Shown here: one piece after another, positions 25,752 to 34,289 of the stretch
Numbering within the stretch: position 1 is the stretch's first letter
How the letters are laid out: every line of letters begins with the position of its first letter
Assembly (NCBI GenBank): GCA_035539215.1
Contig: DATLIX010000183.1
Span: forward strand, 1 to 64,000
From: Dongia_B sp035539215
Lineage (GTDB): Bacteria; Pseudomonadota; Alphaproteobacteria; Dongiales; Dongiaceae
Reading direction: 5' to 3'
Length of the DNA: 64,000 nucleotides
Notes under the pieces: generated by a model
Databases searched by the model: none
The model's input: only the letters and a program-made list of their open reading frames with translations
What the model was told of the DNA's origin: nothing
Translations under genes and position numbers: made by a program

Positions 25752-28168
25752 ACGCCCCCACTCCCACCCGCGAAGAGCGCGAGCTCGCCCTCAAGGGCAT
25801 GGGCTTCGCCCGCCGCCGCACCGAAGACGCCCGCTTCATCCAGGGCAAGGGCAATTACGTCGACGACGTGAAGTTGCCCGGCATGCTGCACGGCGATTTC
25901 GTGCGCTCGCCCTATGGCCATGCGCGGATCAAGAAGATCGATGTTGCCAAGGCCCTGGCCTTGCCCGGTGTCAAGGCGGTGCTGACCGCCAACGACCTGA
26001 AGCCGCTGAAACTGCATTACATGCCGACTTTGGCGGGCGACGTGCAGGCGGTGCTGGCCGACGAGAAGGTCCTGTTCGCCAATCAGGAGGTCGCCTTCGT
26101 CATCGCCGAAGACCGCTATATCGCCGCCGATGCGGTGGAACTGGTCGAGGTCGAATACGATCCTCTGCCCCCGCTGGTCGATCCATTCAAGGCGATGGCC
26201 GCCGATGCGCCGATCCTGCGCGAGGACATCCGGGACAAGCTGGAAGGCGCGCATGGCAGGCGCAAGCATCCCAATCACATCTTCGAATGGACGGTCGGCG
26301 ACAAGGCGGCGACCGATCACGTCTTCGCAGGAGCGCCGGTGACGGTGAAGGAGCTGATCTCCTATCAGCGCGTCCATCCCGCGCCCCTGGAGACCTGCGC
26401 CTGCGTCGCCTCGATGGACAAGATCCGCGGCGAACTCACCCTCTGGGGCACCTTCCAGGCGCCGCATGTGGTGCGCACGGTGGCAGCGATCCTCTCCGGC
26501 ATTCCCGAACACAAGATCCGCGTCATCGCCCCGGATATCGGCGGCGGCTTCGGCAACAAGGTCGGCGTCTATCCCGGCTATGTCTGCTCGATCGTCGCCT
26601 CGATCGTCTTGGGCGTGCCGGTGAAATGGGTCGAGGACCGGATCGAAAATCTCTCCGCCACCGCCTTCGCCCGCGATTATCACATGACGGCGGAACTGGC
26701 GGCGACACAAGACGGCAAGATCCTCGCCCTGCGCTGCCAAGTGCTGGCGGACCACGGCGCCTTCGATGCCTGCGCCGATCCCAGCAAATATCCGGCCGGC
26801 TTCTTCAATATCGTCACCGGTTCCTATGACATTCCGACGGCGTATCTCGCGGTCGACGGCGTCTATACCAACAAGGCGCCGGGCGGCGTTGCCTATCGCT
26901 GCTCCTTCCGGGTGACCGAGGCCGCCTATTGCATCGAGCGCATCGTCGATGTGCTGGCGCGCAAGCTCAACCTGGATCCGGCGGAAATCCGCTTGAGGAA
27001 CCTGATCGAGCCGCAGCAATTCCCCTATAAATCGGCACTCGGCTGGGAATACGATTCCGGCGACTACGCGACCGCCCTCAACAAGGCGATGGAAACGGTC
27101 GGCTACAAGGCCTTGCGCAGAGAGCAGCAGCAGAAGCGCGAGGCCTTCGAGCGCGGCGAGACCCGCGAATTGATGGGCATCGGTGTCGCCTTCTTCACCG
27201 AGATCGTCGGCGCCGGCCCGTCGCGCAATTGCGACATCCTCGGCATCGCCATGTTCGATTCCGCCGAGATCCGCATCCATCCGACGGGCGCTGCCATCGC
27301 CCGCTTCGGCACCAAGACCCAGGGCCAGGGGCATGAGACCACCTATGCCCAGATCATCGCCACGGAGACCGGCATCCCCGCGGATATGATCGCCATCGAG
27401 GAAGGCGATACCAGCACCGCCCCTTATGGTCTCGGCACCTATGGCTCGCGCTCGACCCCGGTCGCGGGTGCCGCCTGCGCGCGGGCGGCACGCAAGATCC
27501 AGGCAAAGGCGAAGAAGATCGCCGCGCATCTGCTGGAGGTCGGCGAGAACGATGTCGAATTCGACATCGACCGCTTCCAGGTCAAGGGCCTGCCGGAAAA
27601 GTCGAAGACCATGAAGGAGATCTGCTGGGCCGCCTATTACAACGTGCCGCCGGGCATGGAGCCTGGGCTGGAGGCGGTGGATTACTACGACCCGCCCAAC
27701 ATGACCTATCCCTTCGGCGCCTATATCTGCGTGCTCGACATCGATATTGATACCGGCGCCAGCAAGATCCGGCGCTTCTATGCGCTGGACGATTGCGGCA
27801 CCCGCATCAATCCCATGATCATCGAGGGGCAGGTGCATGGCGGCCTGACCGAGGCCTTCGGCATCGCCATGGGCCAGGAGATCAAATATGACGAGACCGG
27901 CAATGTGCTGGGTGTCACCTTGATGGACTACTTCCTGCCGACGGCGGTGGAAACCCCGTTCTGGGAGACCGATCACACCGTGACGCCGTCGCCGCATCAT
28001 CCGATCGGCGCCAAGGGCGTCGGCGAAAGTCCCAATGTCGGCGGCGTGCCCGCTTTCTCCAATGCCGTCATCGATGCCTTCGCGCATCTCGGCGTCACCC
28101 ATTTGCAGATGCCGCATGATGCCTGGCGCGTCTGGAAGGCGGCGGAGAAACTGGGATTGGTCGGCTAG
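25748..28168 (+). CDS. coxL: Aerobic carbon monoxide dehydrogenase large (Mo/Cu) subunit CoxL, form I
   Basis: Catalytic subunit oxidising CO to CO2 at a Mo-Cu site with molybdopterin cytosine dinucleotide. The ATG at 25748 overlaps coxS and gives 806 residues, close to the 809 of Oligotropha. The form I signature AYRCSFR is present, with the copper-bound Cys at residue 385 (the known Cys388). The active-site Glu lies at residue 760 in KGVGESPNVGG (the known Glu763), a consistent three-residue shift. Mo-cofactor loops GGGFGNK (about 262-268) and GQGHETTYAQI are intact. This separates it from form II (AYRGAGR) putative CODHs, so true CO oxidation is strongly expected. Coding is uninterrupted; no sign of decay. 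Confidence 0.97.
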   Translation: MNAPTPTREERELALKGMGFARRRTEDARFIQGKGNYVDDVKLPGMLHGDFVRSPYGHARIKKIDVAKALALPGVKAVLTANDLKPLKLHYMPTLAGDVQAVLADEKVLFANQEVAFVIAEDRYIAADAVELVEVEYDPLPPLVDPFKAMAADAPILREDIRDKLEGAHGRRKHPNHIFEWTVGDKAATDHVFAGAPVTVKELISYQRVHPAPLETCACVASMDKIRGELTLWGTFQAPHVVRTVAAILSGIPEHKIRVIAPDIGGGFGNKVGVYPGYVCSIVASIVLGVPVKWVEDRIENLSATAFARDYHMTAELAATQDGKILALRCQVLADHGAFDACADPSKYPAGFFNIVTGSYDIPTAYLAVDGVYTNKAPGGVAYRCSFRVTEAAYCIERIVDVLARKLNLDPAEIRLRNLIEPQQFPYKSALGWEYDSGDYATALNKAMETVGYKALRREQQQKREAFERGETRELMGIGVAFFTEIVGAGPSRNCDILGIAMFDSAEIRIHPTGAAIARFGTKTQGQGHETTYAQIIATETGIPADMIAIEEGDTSTAPYGLGTYGSRSTPVAGAACARAARKIQAKAKKIAAHLLEVGENDVEFDIDRFQVKGLPEKSKTMKEICWAAYYNVPPGMEPGLEAVDYYDPPNMTYPFGAYICVLDIDIDTGASKIRRFYALDDCGTRINPMIIEGQVHGGLTEAFGIAMGQEIKYDETGNVLGVTLMDYFLPTAVETPFWETDHTVTPSPHHPIGAKGVGESPNVGGVPAFSNAVIDAFAHLGVTHLQMPHDAWRVWKAAEKLGLVG

Positions 28169-28175
28169 AGGCGTC

Positions 28176-29051
28176 ATGAACCGGGACGAGATCGCCGCGG
28201 GCCTGGCAGCGCAGGGCTATATCGCCGGACCGGATCTGGCGATGGCGCTGTGGCTGATGGATCTGCTGGCGCGTCCCCTGCTGCTCGAGGGCGAGGCTGG
28301 GGTCGGCAAGACCGAGACCGCCAAGGCGCTGGCCGCCGTCCATGGCAGCAAGCTCATCCGCCTGCAATGCTATGAGGGGCTGGATGCCAGCGCCGCCCTC
28401 TATGAATGGAACTATCAGCGGCAGTTGCTGTCGATCAAGGCCCGCGAGGCCTCGCAGCAGGACCCGAAGGAAATCGAGCGCTCGATCTTCTCGGAAGATT
28501 ATCTGCTGGAGCGCCCGCTGCTGGCGGCGATCCGCCAGGAAACGCCGCCGGTGCTGCTGATCGACGAGGTCGACCGGGCAGATGAAGAATTCGAGGCGCT
28601 GCTACTGGAGTTGCTGGCGGATTTCCAGGTCTCGATCCCGGAATTCGGCACGGTGACGGCACGCTCCATCCCGCGCGTGATCCTGACCTCCAACGGCACA
28701 CGGGAACTCTCGGACGCGCTGCGGCGGCGCTGCCTCTATCACTATGTCGATTATCCCAGCGAGGACCAGGAAGCCCGCATCCTGCTGGCCCGCCTGCCCG
28801 GCATCACCGCCGTCCTGGCGACCCAGATCGCCCGCTTCGTCGCCCTGGTCCGCAAGGAGGATCTGAAGAAGACGCCCGGTGTCGCCGAGACGATAGACTG
28901 GGCGGCGTCGCTCCTCGGCATGGGCGTGGCGCGGATCGAAGCCGGGTCGGAGACATTGCTCGATTCCCTCATGTGCCTGATCAAGACCCGCGAAGACCAG
29001 GGCAATTTCAGCCGCGAGGTTGCCGAGCGCCTGATCGGCAAGGTGGCATGA
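28176..29051 (+). CDS. coxD: MoxR-type AAA+ ATPase CoxD
   Basis: ATPase chaperone of 291 residues (ATG at 28176, 7 bp after the coxL stop). Walker A is GEAGVGKT (39-46), Walker B is LLIDEVD (127-133), and the sensor region has VILTSNGTRELSDALRRR, typical of MoxR ATPases. In Oligotropha, CoxD works with CoxE in maturing the copper-sulfur part of the CODH active site. Its stop overlaps the coxE ATG, as expected for a partner pair. The length and position make the assignment firm. Confidence 0.94.
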   Translation: MNRDEIAAGLAAQGYIAGPDLAMALWLMDLLARPLLLEGEAGVGKTETAKALAAVHGSKLIRLQCYEGLDASAALYEWNYQRQLLSIKAREASQQDPKEIERSIFSEDYLLERPLLAAIRQETPPVLLIDEVDRADEEFEALLLELLADFQVSIPEFGTVTARSIPRVILTSNGTRELSDALRRRCLYHYVDYPSEDQEARILLARLPGITAVLATQIARFVALVRKEDLKKTPGVAETIDWAASLLGMGVARIEAGSETLLDSLMCLIKTREDQGNFSREVAERLIGKVA

Positions 29052-30316
29052 CCATGGCCGCCGGCGACACCGCAGACGATCTCGAAACGATGCTGCAATC
29101 GGTTTTGCTGGCAGGAACCGCGTTCACGCGACGCCTGGTCGCCTTCCTGCACAATCTGCGGGAGAACGGCTTCGTTATCGGCCCCAGCGAGGGCCGCGAT
29201 GCCTTGCGGATCGCCAGCGCGATCGATCTCTCCCGCCCCGGGCAGCTGCGTGGCGCCCTGCGGCCGCTGCTGGCTCAGCGCCGCGACGATGCGCAGCGCT
29301 TCGACACGCTGTTCGATGCCTATTGGCTGCGCCGCGGCGTCAAGCGCGGCGGCCGGCCGGCGGCGACGGGATCGACGGCCGCGACGACAGGCCCGCGGCC
29401 CATGTCGGGCACGCTGCCGGAGCGGATGGCGGGCCTGGCCGACAGCGTTTCGCGCGCCGCCAACGATCACCCTGATGCGGGCAGCAGTACGACCCTGCGC
29501 CGCGGCGGCGCATCCGCGGCAGAGGCCCTGGCGCGGACCGATTTCCGGCATCTCGACCAGCCCGACGAGCTGGCGCAGCTCGACGCACTGGTCGAGGTAC
29601 TGGCTTTGTCGCTGCGCCGGCGCCTGCAGCGGCAGCGCAGAGCCGCGCGACGCGGCGAACAGCTCGATCTCAGGCGCATGCTGCATGCCAGCATCGCCCA
29701 TGGCGGCGAGCCGCTCGATATCTTCCGCCGCCGCGCGCCGCATCGGCCAATGCGTCCGGTCCTGCTGCTCGATGCCTCCGGCTCGATGTCGCAATATAGC
29801 GCCATCTTCCTGCGCTTCATGCTGGCCTTGCTGAAGCGGCTGCCGGAGGGCGAGGGCTATCTCTTTCACACAAGGCTGATCGAGATCGGTCCGGTGCTGC
29901 GCGAGCGGCGCCGCGTCAAGGCTTTGGAACGGCTCTCGCTGCTGGCCGAAGGATGGGGTGGCGGTACGCGCATCGGCGACTGCCTCAGCACTTTCGTCAA
30001 GCATCATGCAAACCGGGCGTTGCGCGGCCGCAGCATCCTCTTCATTCTCTCCGACGGCTACGACACCGGCGAGCCGGCGGTCCTCGGCAAGGCGATGGCC
30101 GCACTGGCCAGGCGCGCGCGGCGGATCGTCTGGCTCAATCCGCTTCTCGGCTGGAACGGCTATGAGCCGATCGCCGGCGGCATGGCCGCGGCCCTGCCCC
30201 ATGTCGATGTATTCGCGCCGGCCCACAATCTCGCCAGCCTGGCGGCACTCGGCTCACAACTGGGGCACCACATCTACCGAAGGCCTGAAAGGAACGGTCA
30301 TGTCCAGCAGCGATGA
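29048..30316 (+). CDS. coxE: von Willebrand A-domain protein CoxE, CODH maturation factor
   Basis: Cytoplasmic partner of CoxD, 422 residues from the ATG at 29048 (ATGA overlap with coxD). The N-terminal half is helical and Arg-rich with a Gly/Ala/Thr-rich spacer (about 100-120). The C-terminal von Willebrand A domain carries the metal-ion-dependent adhesion site DASGSMS (242-248), with further pieces at GGTRIGDCL and ILSDGYDTGEP. In CO oxidisers CoxE is needed, with CoxD, to insert copper into the enzyme. It overlaps the next gene, coxF, by 17 bp. Confidence 0.93.
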   Translation: MTMAAGDTADDLETMLQSVLLAGTAFTRRLVAFLHNLRENGFVIGPSEGRDALRIASAIDLSRPGQLRGALRPLLAQRRDDAQRFDTLFDAYWLRRGVKRGGRPAATGSTAATTGPRPMSGTLPERMAGLADSVSRAANDHPDAGSSTTLRRGGASAAEALARTDFRHLDQPDELAQLDALVEVLALSLRRRLQRQRRAARRGEQLDLRRMLHASIAHGGEPLDIFRRRAPHRPMRPVLLLDASGSMSQYSAIFLRFMLALLKRLPEGEGYLFHTRLIEIGPVLRERRRVKALERLSLLAEGWGGGTRIGDCLSTFVKHHANRALRGRSILFILSDGYDTGEPAVLGKAMAALARRARRIVWLNPLLGWNGYEPIAGGMAAALPHVDVFAPAHNLASLAALGSQLGHHIYRRPERNGHVQQR

Positions 30317-31133
30317 TATGACTCGGCTGATCGAGAAATTAAGTGCATGCGGCGAGCCCTATGTGGTGGCCACCGTGGTCCGCACCTTGGCTTCGGTCGC
30401 TGCCAAGCCCGGCGCCAAGGCGATCCTCACCGCCGATGGCCGCATGGCGGGATGGGTCGGCGGCGGCTGCGCCCTGGGCGCCGTCAAGCGCGCCGCCAAG
30501 GAATGCCTGGCGGATGGCGAGGCCCGCCTCATCAGCGTCATGCCGATCGACCAGTTGCAGGCGCAGGGCTTGAAACCCGGCGACCGGCGCGACGGTGTTG
30601 AATTTGCCAAAAACATGTGTCCCTCGCGCGGTGTCATGGATGTCTTCGTCGAACCGGTCCTGCCGCAGCCCCAGGTCATCGTCTGCGGCGCCACACCGGT
30701 TGCCGTCGCCCTCGCCGAACTGGCGCCGCGCATCGGTCTCAGGGCTGCGTTGCACGCCGCTTCGCCGCAACGCGATACGCTGCCCGCCGCCCTCGATGTA
30801 CGGGAGGGTTTCGCCGCGGTGGAGGCCGCCACGGCCGACGCCTTCATCGTCGTTGCCACGCAGGGCGGCGGTGACGAGGAGGCGCTGAGCACGGCCTTGC
30901 GCTCCGCGGCACACTATGTCGCCTTCGTCGGCAGCAAGGCGAAGGTCACGACGCTGAAGGAAAGGCTGGCCGGGCGCAATATCTCGGCCGAGCGACTGGC
31001 GCAATTGCACGGGCCGGCGGGCCTGCCGATTGGCGCCGTGACACCCGAGGAGATCGCCCTGTCGATCCTGGCGGATATCGTCCAGGCACGGCGCATGGCA
31101 GGCAGCAAGCGACGGATGGAGGCCGCAGAATGA
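30300..31133 (+). CDS. coxF: XdhC/CoxF-family cofactor-insertion protein
   Basis: Protein of 277 residues with the XdhC/CoxI pattern. The N-terminal domain reads EPYVVATVVRTLASVAAKPG, then ADGRMAGWVGGGCALGAVKR. A Rossmann-like C-terminal half follows with VIVCGATPVAVALAEL, and the tail has GLPIGAVTPEEIALSILADIV. Such proteins bind molybdenum cofactor and deliver it, sulfurated, to xanthine dehydrogenase-family enzymes. Oligotropha has two paralogues (CoxF and CoxI); position directly after coxE favours coxF. The stop overlaps the mocA-like ATG, fitting hand-over of cytidylated cofactor. The frame upstream of 30300 belongs to a different reading of coxE. Confidence 0.9.
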   Translation: MSSSDDMTRLIEKLSACGEPYVVATVVRTLASVAAKPGAKAILTADGRMAGWVGGGCALGAVKRAAKECLADGEARLISVMPIDQLQAQGLKPGDRRDGVEFAKNMCPSRGVMDVFVEPVLPQPQVIVCGATPVAVALAELAPRIGLRAALHAASPQRDTLPAALDVREGFAAVEAATADAFIVVATQGGGDEEALSTALRSAAHYVAFVGSKAKVTTLKERLAGRNISAERLAQLHGPAGLPIGAVTPEEIALSILADIVQARRMAGSKRRMEAAE

Positions 31134-31765
31134 GCATGACCGAGGACGGCATCATCGCCGTTATCCTGGCGGCGGGTCTTTCCAGCCGCATGGCGCCGCA
31201 GAACAAGCTGCTACTTGATTTCGGCGGCGAGCCGCTGATTCGCCGGCTGGCGCGCGAGGTGCTGGCCAGCAAGGTGCGGCAGACCTACGTGGTGGTCGGC
31301 CATGACCGCTGGAACGTCCGCAAGGCGATCGCCGATATTGCCGTGACGCTGGTCGAGAACCCGGATTATACCGAAAGCCAGATGACCTCGGTCCGCGCCG
31401 GCGTGCTGGCCGCACCCGAGGCCAAGGGCTATCTCGTCATCCCCGGCGACATGCCCTTGCTGACGGCAGCCGATTTCGACCGCCTGATCGCGCGTTTCGA
31501 GGAATTCGGCGGCGAAAAGGCCATCGTTCCCTTCGACGAGAGCGAGCGCGGCAATCCCATCGTCATTCCGGGCTGGAGCCGGACGGAGATGTATCGGCGC
31601 GGCATCAATTTCGGTTGCCGCAACCTGCTCATCAACTATCCGGAACTGGTGTCGCCGCTGAAAACGGCGGAACCGCAATTCTTCCAGGACTGCGATACGC
31701 CGGAGGCCTATCGCGATCTCCTGGCCCAGTTCTACGAGCGGCATCCCATGGCCAAGCCGGCCTGA
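31130..31765 (+). CDS. mocA: MobA/MocA-like molybdenum cofactor nucleotidyltransferase
   Basis: NTP transferase of 211 residues starting with the nucleotide-binding motif VILAAGLSSRMAPQNKLLLDFGGEPLI and containing the metal site GDMPLL (about 104-109) and VPFDESERGNPIVIPG. The LAAGxSxRM..NKLL wording is of the MocA kind, which uses CTP to make molybdopterin cytosine dinucleotide, the cofactor required by CO dehydrogenase. As last gene of the cox cluster (ATGA overlap with coxF), it makes the cluster nearly self-sufficient for cofactor finishing. CTP versus GTP specificity cannot be proven by eye. Confidence 0.85.
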   Translation: MSMTEDGIIAVILAAGLSSRMAPQNKLLLDFGGEPLIRRLAREVLASKVRQTYVVVGHDRWNVRKAIADIAVTLVENPDYTESQMTSVRAGVLAAPEAKGYLVIPGDMPLLTAADFDRLIARFEEFGGEKAIVPFDESERGNPIVIPGWSRTEMYRRGINFGCRNLLINYPELVSPLKTAEPQFFQDCDTPEAYRDLLAQFYERHPMAKPA

Positions 31766-31787
31766 CACGAGGCCTTCGCCCCGTGTC
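31764..31787. terminator. Hairpin between convergent mocA and dehydrogenase genes
   Basis: GACACGAGGC (31764-31773) and GCCCCGTGTC (31778-31787) pair with one mismatch around a CTTC loop. The left arm overlaps the mocA stop codon and the convergent gene ends at 31811, so the hairpin could terminate transcripts from both sides. No T-tract is visible. Confidence 0.4.
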
Positions 31788-31810
31788 GCCTCCGGATCGA
31801 CCGCCTTCCC

Positions 31811-32878
31811 TCAGGCAGCCCTGCCGATCGCCGCGCAGATCGCCGCACCCATTTTCGCCGTCGAACCCTGGCCGCCGAGATCCGGCGTCAAATCGGTCTT
31901 GGCGGCGATGACCTCGTCAACGGCGGCGGCGATCAGCTCCGCCGCCTTCTGCGCCTTCGGTTCTCCCTTCGCGCGACCGAGCCAGGCCAGCAGCATCTGT
32001 CCCGACATGATCATGGCATAGGGATTGGCAATGCCGCGCCCGGCGATGTCGGGCGCCGAGCCGTGCGTCGCCTGGGCCATGGCCCAGCGCGGTCCGACGC
32101 AGAGCCCCGGCGCCAGGCCCAGCCCGCCAACGAGGCCGGCCGCCTCGTCTGACAGGATATCGCCGAACATATTGGTGGTGACGACGACATCATAGTCCTG
32201 CGGCCGCATGACGAGGCGCATGGCGAAGGTATCCACCATCGACTCCTGATAGGCGACATCGGGAAATTCCGCCGCCACCTTGCGGCATTCCTCAGCAAAC
32301 ATGCCGCAGCCGAGCTTGAAGACGGTGTCCTTGTGGACGGCCGTCAGCTTCTTGCGCCGGCTGCGCGCCAGTTCGAAGGCGGCGCGCGCCACCTTGGAAG
32401 AACCCTGGCGGGTGATGACCCGCACCGAGATGGTCATGTCGTGGCTCGGCCGGAATTCGCCGGAGCCGGCGACCACGTTGCGGTCCGGCTGGAACCCCTC
32501 GTTATTCTCCCGCACGATCACCAGATCGACATTCTGATGCACGCTGGGCAAGGTCGGATAGGAACGCGCCGGCCGGATATTGGCGTAGAGATCGAAATGC
32601 TTGCGCAGGATTGGGTGCGGATTGATCGCCCGCGGATCCTTCGGATAGGCCTGGTGGCCGATCGGCCCCAGCACCCAGCCGTCCAGCGCCTCGAGCCGCG
32701 GCAGCGTATCGTCCGGCATCGTCGTGCCGAGCTCATCGAAGGCCTTGCGACCGATCGGCAGCTCGTGCCAGTCGATCGCGAGCCCCGTCAGGCCCGCGGC
32801 TGCCTTCATCACGCGGATGGTCTCCGGGACGATCTCGTGGCCGATATCGTCACCGTTCAGAATGCCAATCGACAGCAT
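31811..32878 (-). CDS. Isocitrate/isopropylmalate dehydrogenase-family protein
   Basis: NAD(P)-dependent decarboxylating dehydrogenase of 355 residues, start ATG at 32878 (MLSIGILNGDDIGHEI). Family features are the nucleotide/phosphate start GDDIGHEIVPE, VIVRENNEGF (substrate region), the catalytic Lys in AVHKDTVFKL, and the metal-binding Asp region TNMFGDILSDEAAGLVGGLGLAPG; a variant NPYAMIMSGQMLLAWLG replaces the usual NP..A.ILS motif. Such enzymes act on 2-hydroxy-dicarboxylates: isopropylmalate, isocitrate, tartrate, malate or homoisocitrate. It is the last gene of a TTT transporter-MmgE/PrpD operon, 4 bp after the first MmgE gene, so a catabolic rather than leucine-biosynthetic role is likely. 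Confidence 0.85.
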   Translation of the reverse strand: MLSIGILNGDDIGHEIVPETIRVMKAAAGLTGLAIDWHELPIGRKAFDELGTTMPDDTLPRLEALDGWVLGPIGHQAYPKDPRAINPHPILRKHFDLYANIRPARSYPTLPSVHQNVDLVIVRENNEGFQPDRNVVAGSGEFRPSHDMTISVRVITRQGSSKVARAAFELARSRRKKLTAVHKDTVFKLGCGMFAEECRKVAAEFPDVAYQESMVDTFAMRLVMRPQDYDVVVTTNMFGDILSDEAAGLVGGLGLAPGLCVGPRWAMAQATHGSAPDIAGRGIANPYAMIMSGQMLLAWLGRAKGEPKAQKAAELIAAAVDEVIAAKTDLTPDLGGQGSTAKMGAAICAAIGRAA

Positions 32879-32882
32879 CGTG

Positions 32883-34244
32883 TCACTCCGCCGATTGCAG
32901 GCGGCGCCCGGCCACGGCGGCGCGGGCGATCTCGCCGGCATCCGTGAGATCGCTGATGCTCCAGGCCAGCTGCAGCAAGCGGTCGGTGGCCGGCCGGCCG
33001 ATCACCGTCTCGGTCAGGCCCCGGAACTTCGCTTCCAGCCCGGCATTGCTGAGTGGGTGCTCAAGGCTGCCCACCGCATGATCGACATGCTTTTCCAGCT
33101 TGCTTCCGTTGGTGAGGGTTACGCTGACATAGGCCTCGTCCTCGCGAATGCCCTTTTCTGCCGTCGCCGTGACGCGGTCGCGCAAGGCGATCACGCGCGG
33201 ATCCTGGACGACTGCATCGGCATATTCCGTCTCGCCCCCTGCCCCATAGATGATGGCGACCGCCGCCGAGTGATAGACGCTGAACTTGCCCTCGAGGCCG
33301 GTCTTCGGCGTCTTCTTGCCGGTCAGTTCCAGCACCAGCGGATGCACGCGCAGGCTGACCGCGGCGATGTCTTCGGGCTTCAGGCCATGCTCGTCGCGCA
33401 GCTGTGCGCAGCCATCGATGGTGGGATGGATGACGATGCCGCAGGCAAAAGGCTTGTAGGTATTGAGGGCGATTTCGAAGCTCTTGCCGAGACCCTCGGT
33501 GATTTCCGAAAAATCGCGCTTGGTCGACATGACATGGGCGAAGCCGCGGGGCGCTTCCAGCACGCGGTCGGAGCTGGTGAAATCCTGCTTCGCCAGCATC
33601 GCGGCCGTGAGGCCGTTCTGCGCGGCGCGACCCGGATGGAAGCTCTTGCACATGGTGCCGAACATCTCGCGGAAGCCGGAAGACTGCGTGCCGGCAATGC
33701 CGAGCGCCCAAACCATCTGCTGCTCATTGAGGCCGAGCAATTTGCCGGCTGCGGCGGCGGCACCGAAGACACCGGCTGTGCCGGTGATGTGCCAGCCGAT
33801 ATCGTAATGCTCCGGATAGACGGCATTGCCGATGCGGCATTCGACTTCGACGCCGAGGATGAAGGCATGCAGCAGCTCGGCACCGGTGACCGGCTGGTGC
33901 TCGGCGAGCGCCAGAATGGCCGAGGCGACCGGGCCCGCCGGGTGGATGATGGTCTTCAAATGGGTATCGTCGAAATCGAAGACATGGCTGGAAATGCCGT
34001 TGATCAGGGCCGCATGCAGGATATCCAGGCGGTCCTTGCGTCCGAGCACGCTGGCCTGGGCTGCGCCGGCGAAGGGCCGCAGGGCGGCAAGCGCGCGATC
34101 GACCGTCGGATGGATCGAGCCGCCGACGGCACAGCCGAGCCAGTTGAGGAATGAGCGCACGGCCTCCTGCTGGACGGCAGGGGGAATGTCCGCCAGGCGC
34201 GATTGAACCACATAGCGCGCCAGGATACGCGTAACTTCAGTCAT
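32883..34244 (-). CDS. MmgE/PrpD family protein (copy 1)
   Basis: Protein of 453 residues of the MmgE/PrpD fold, whose members include 2-methylcitrate dehydratase, cis-aconitate decarboxylase and iminodisuccinate epimerase. Recognisable pieces are the helical start with LNWLGCAVGGSIHPTVDRAL, SSHVFDFDDTHLKTIIHPAGPVASAILALAE, the GTMCKSFHPGRAAQNGL segment typical of the family, and KPFACGIVIHPTIDGC. The gene lies in an operon with a second MmgE/PrpD protein, an SDR and a dehydrogenase behind a TTT permease, suggesting turnover of an imported di- or tricarboxylate. The substrate is unknown. Confidence 0.87.
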   Translation of the reverse strand: MTEVTRILARYVVQSRLADIPPAVQQEAVRSFLNWLGCAVGGSIHPTVDRALAALRPFAGAAQASVLGRKDRLDILHAALINGISSHVFDFDDTHLKTIIHPAGPVASAILALAEHQPVTGAELLHAFILGVEVECRIGNAVYPEHYDIGWHITGTAGVFGAAAAAGKLLGLNEQQMVWALGIAGTQSSGFREMFGTMCKSFHPGRAAQNGLTAAMLAKQDFTSSDRVLEAPRGFAHVMSTKRDFSEITEGLGKSFEIALNTYKPFACGIVIHPTIDGCAQLRDEHGLKPEDIAAVSLRVHPLVLELTGKKTPKTGLEGKFSVYHSAAVAIIYGAGGETEYADAVVQDPRVIALRDRVTATAEKGIREDEAYVSVTLTNGSKLEKHVDHAVGSLEHPLSNAGLEAKFRGLTETVIGRPATDRLLQLAWSISDLTDAGEIARAAVAGRRLQSAE

Positions 34245-34289
34245 GAAATTTTCCTTCTCAGCAAGGCAATAAGGGAGGGCGATGGCGGC

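Noticed and set aside
25676..28177. An 833-codon open frame on the minus strand opposite coxL
   Set aside because: Antisense to a highly conserved coxL with intact catalytic motifs; its product has no family features and no ribosome site.
31811..32878. Leucine biosynthesis gene leuB
   Set aside because: The dehydrogenase resembles LeuB, but it lies at the end of a TTT-MmgE/PrpD operon with no leuC/leuD, and the usual NP..A.ILS motif is altered.
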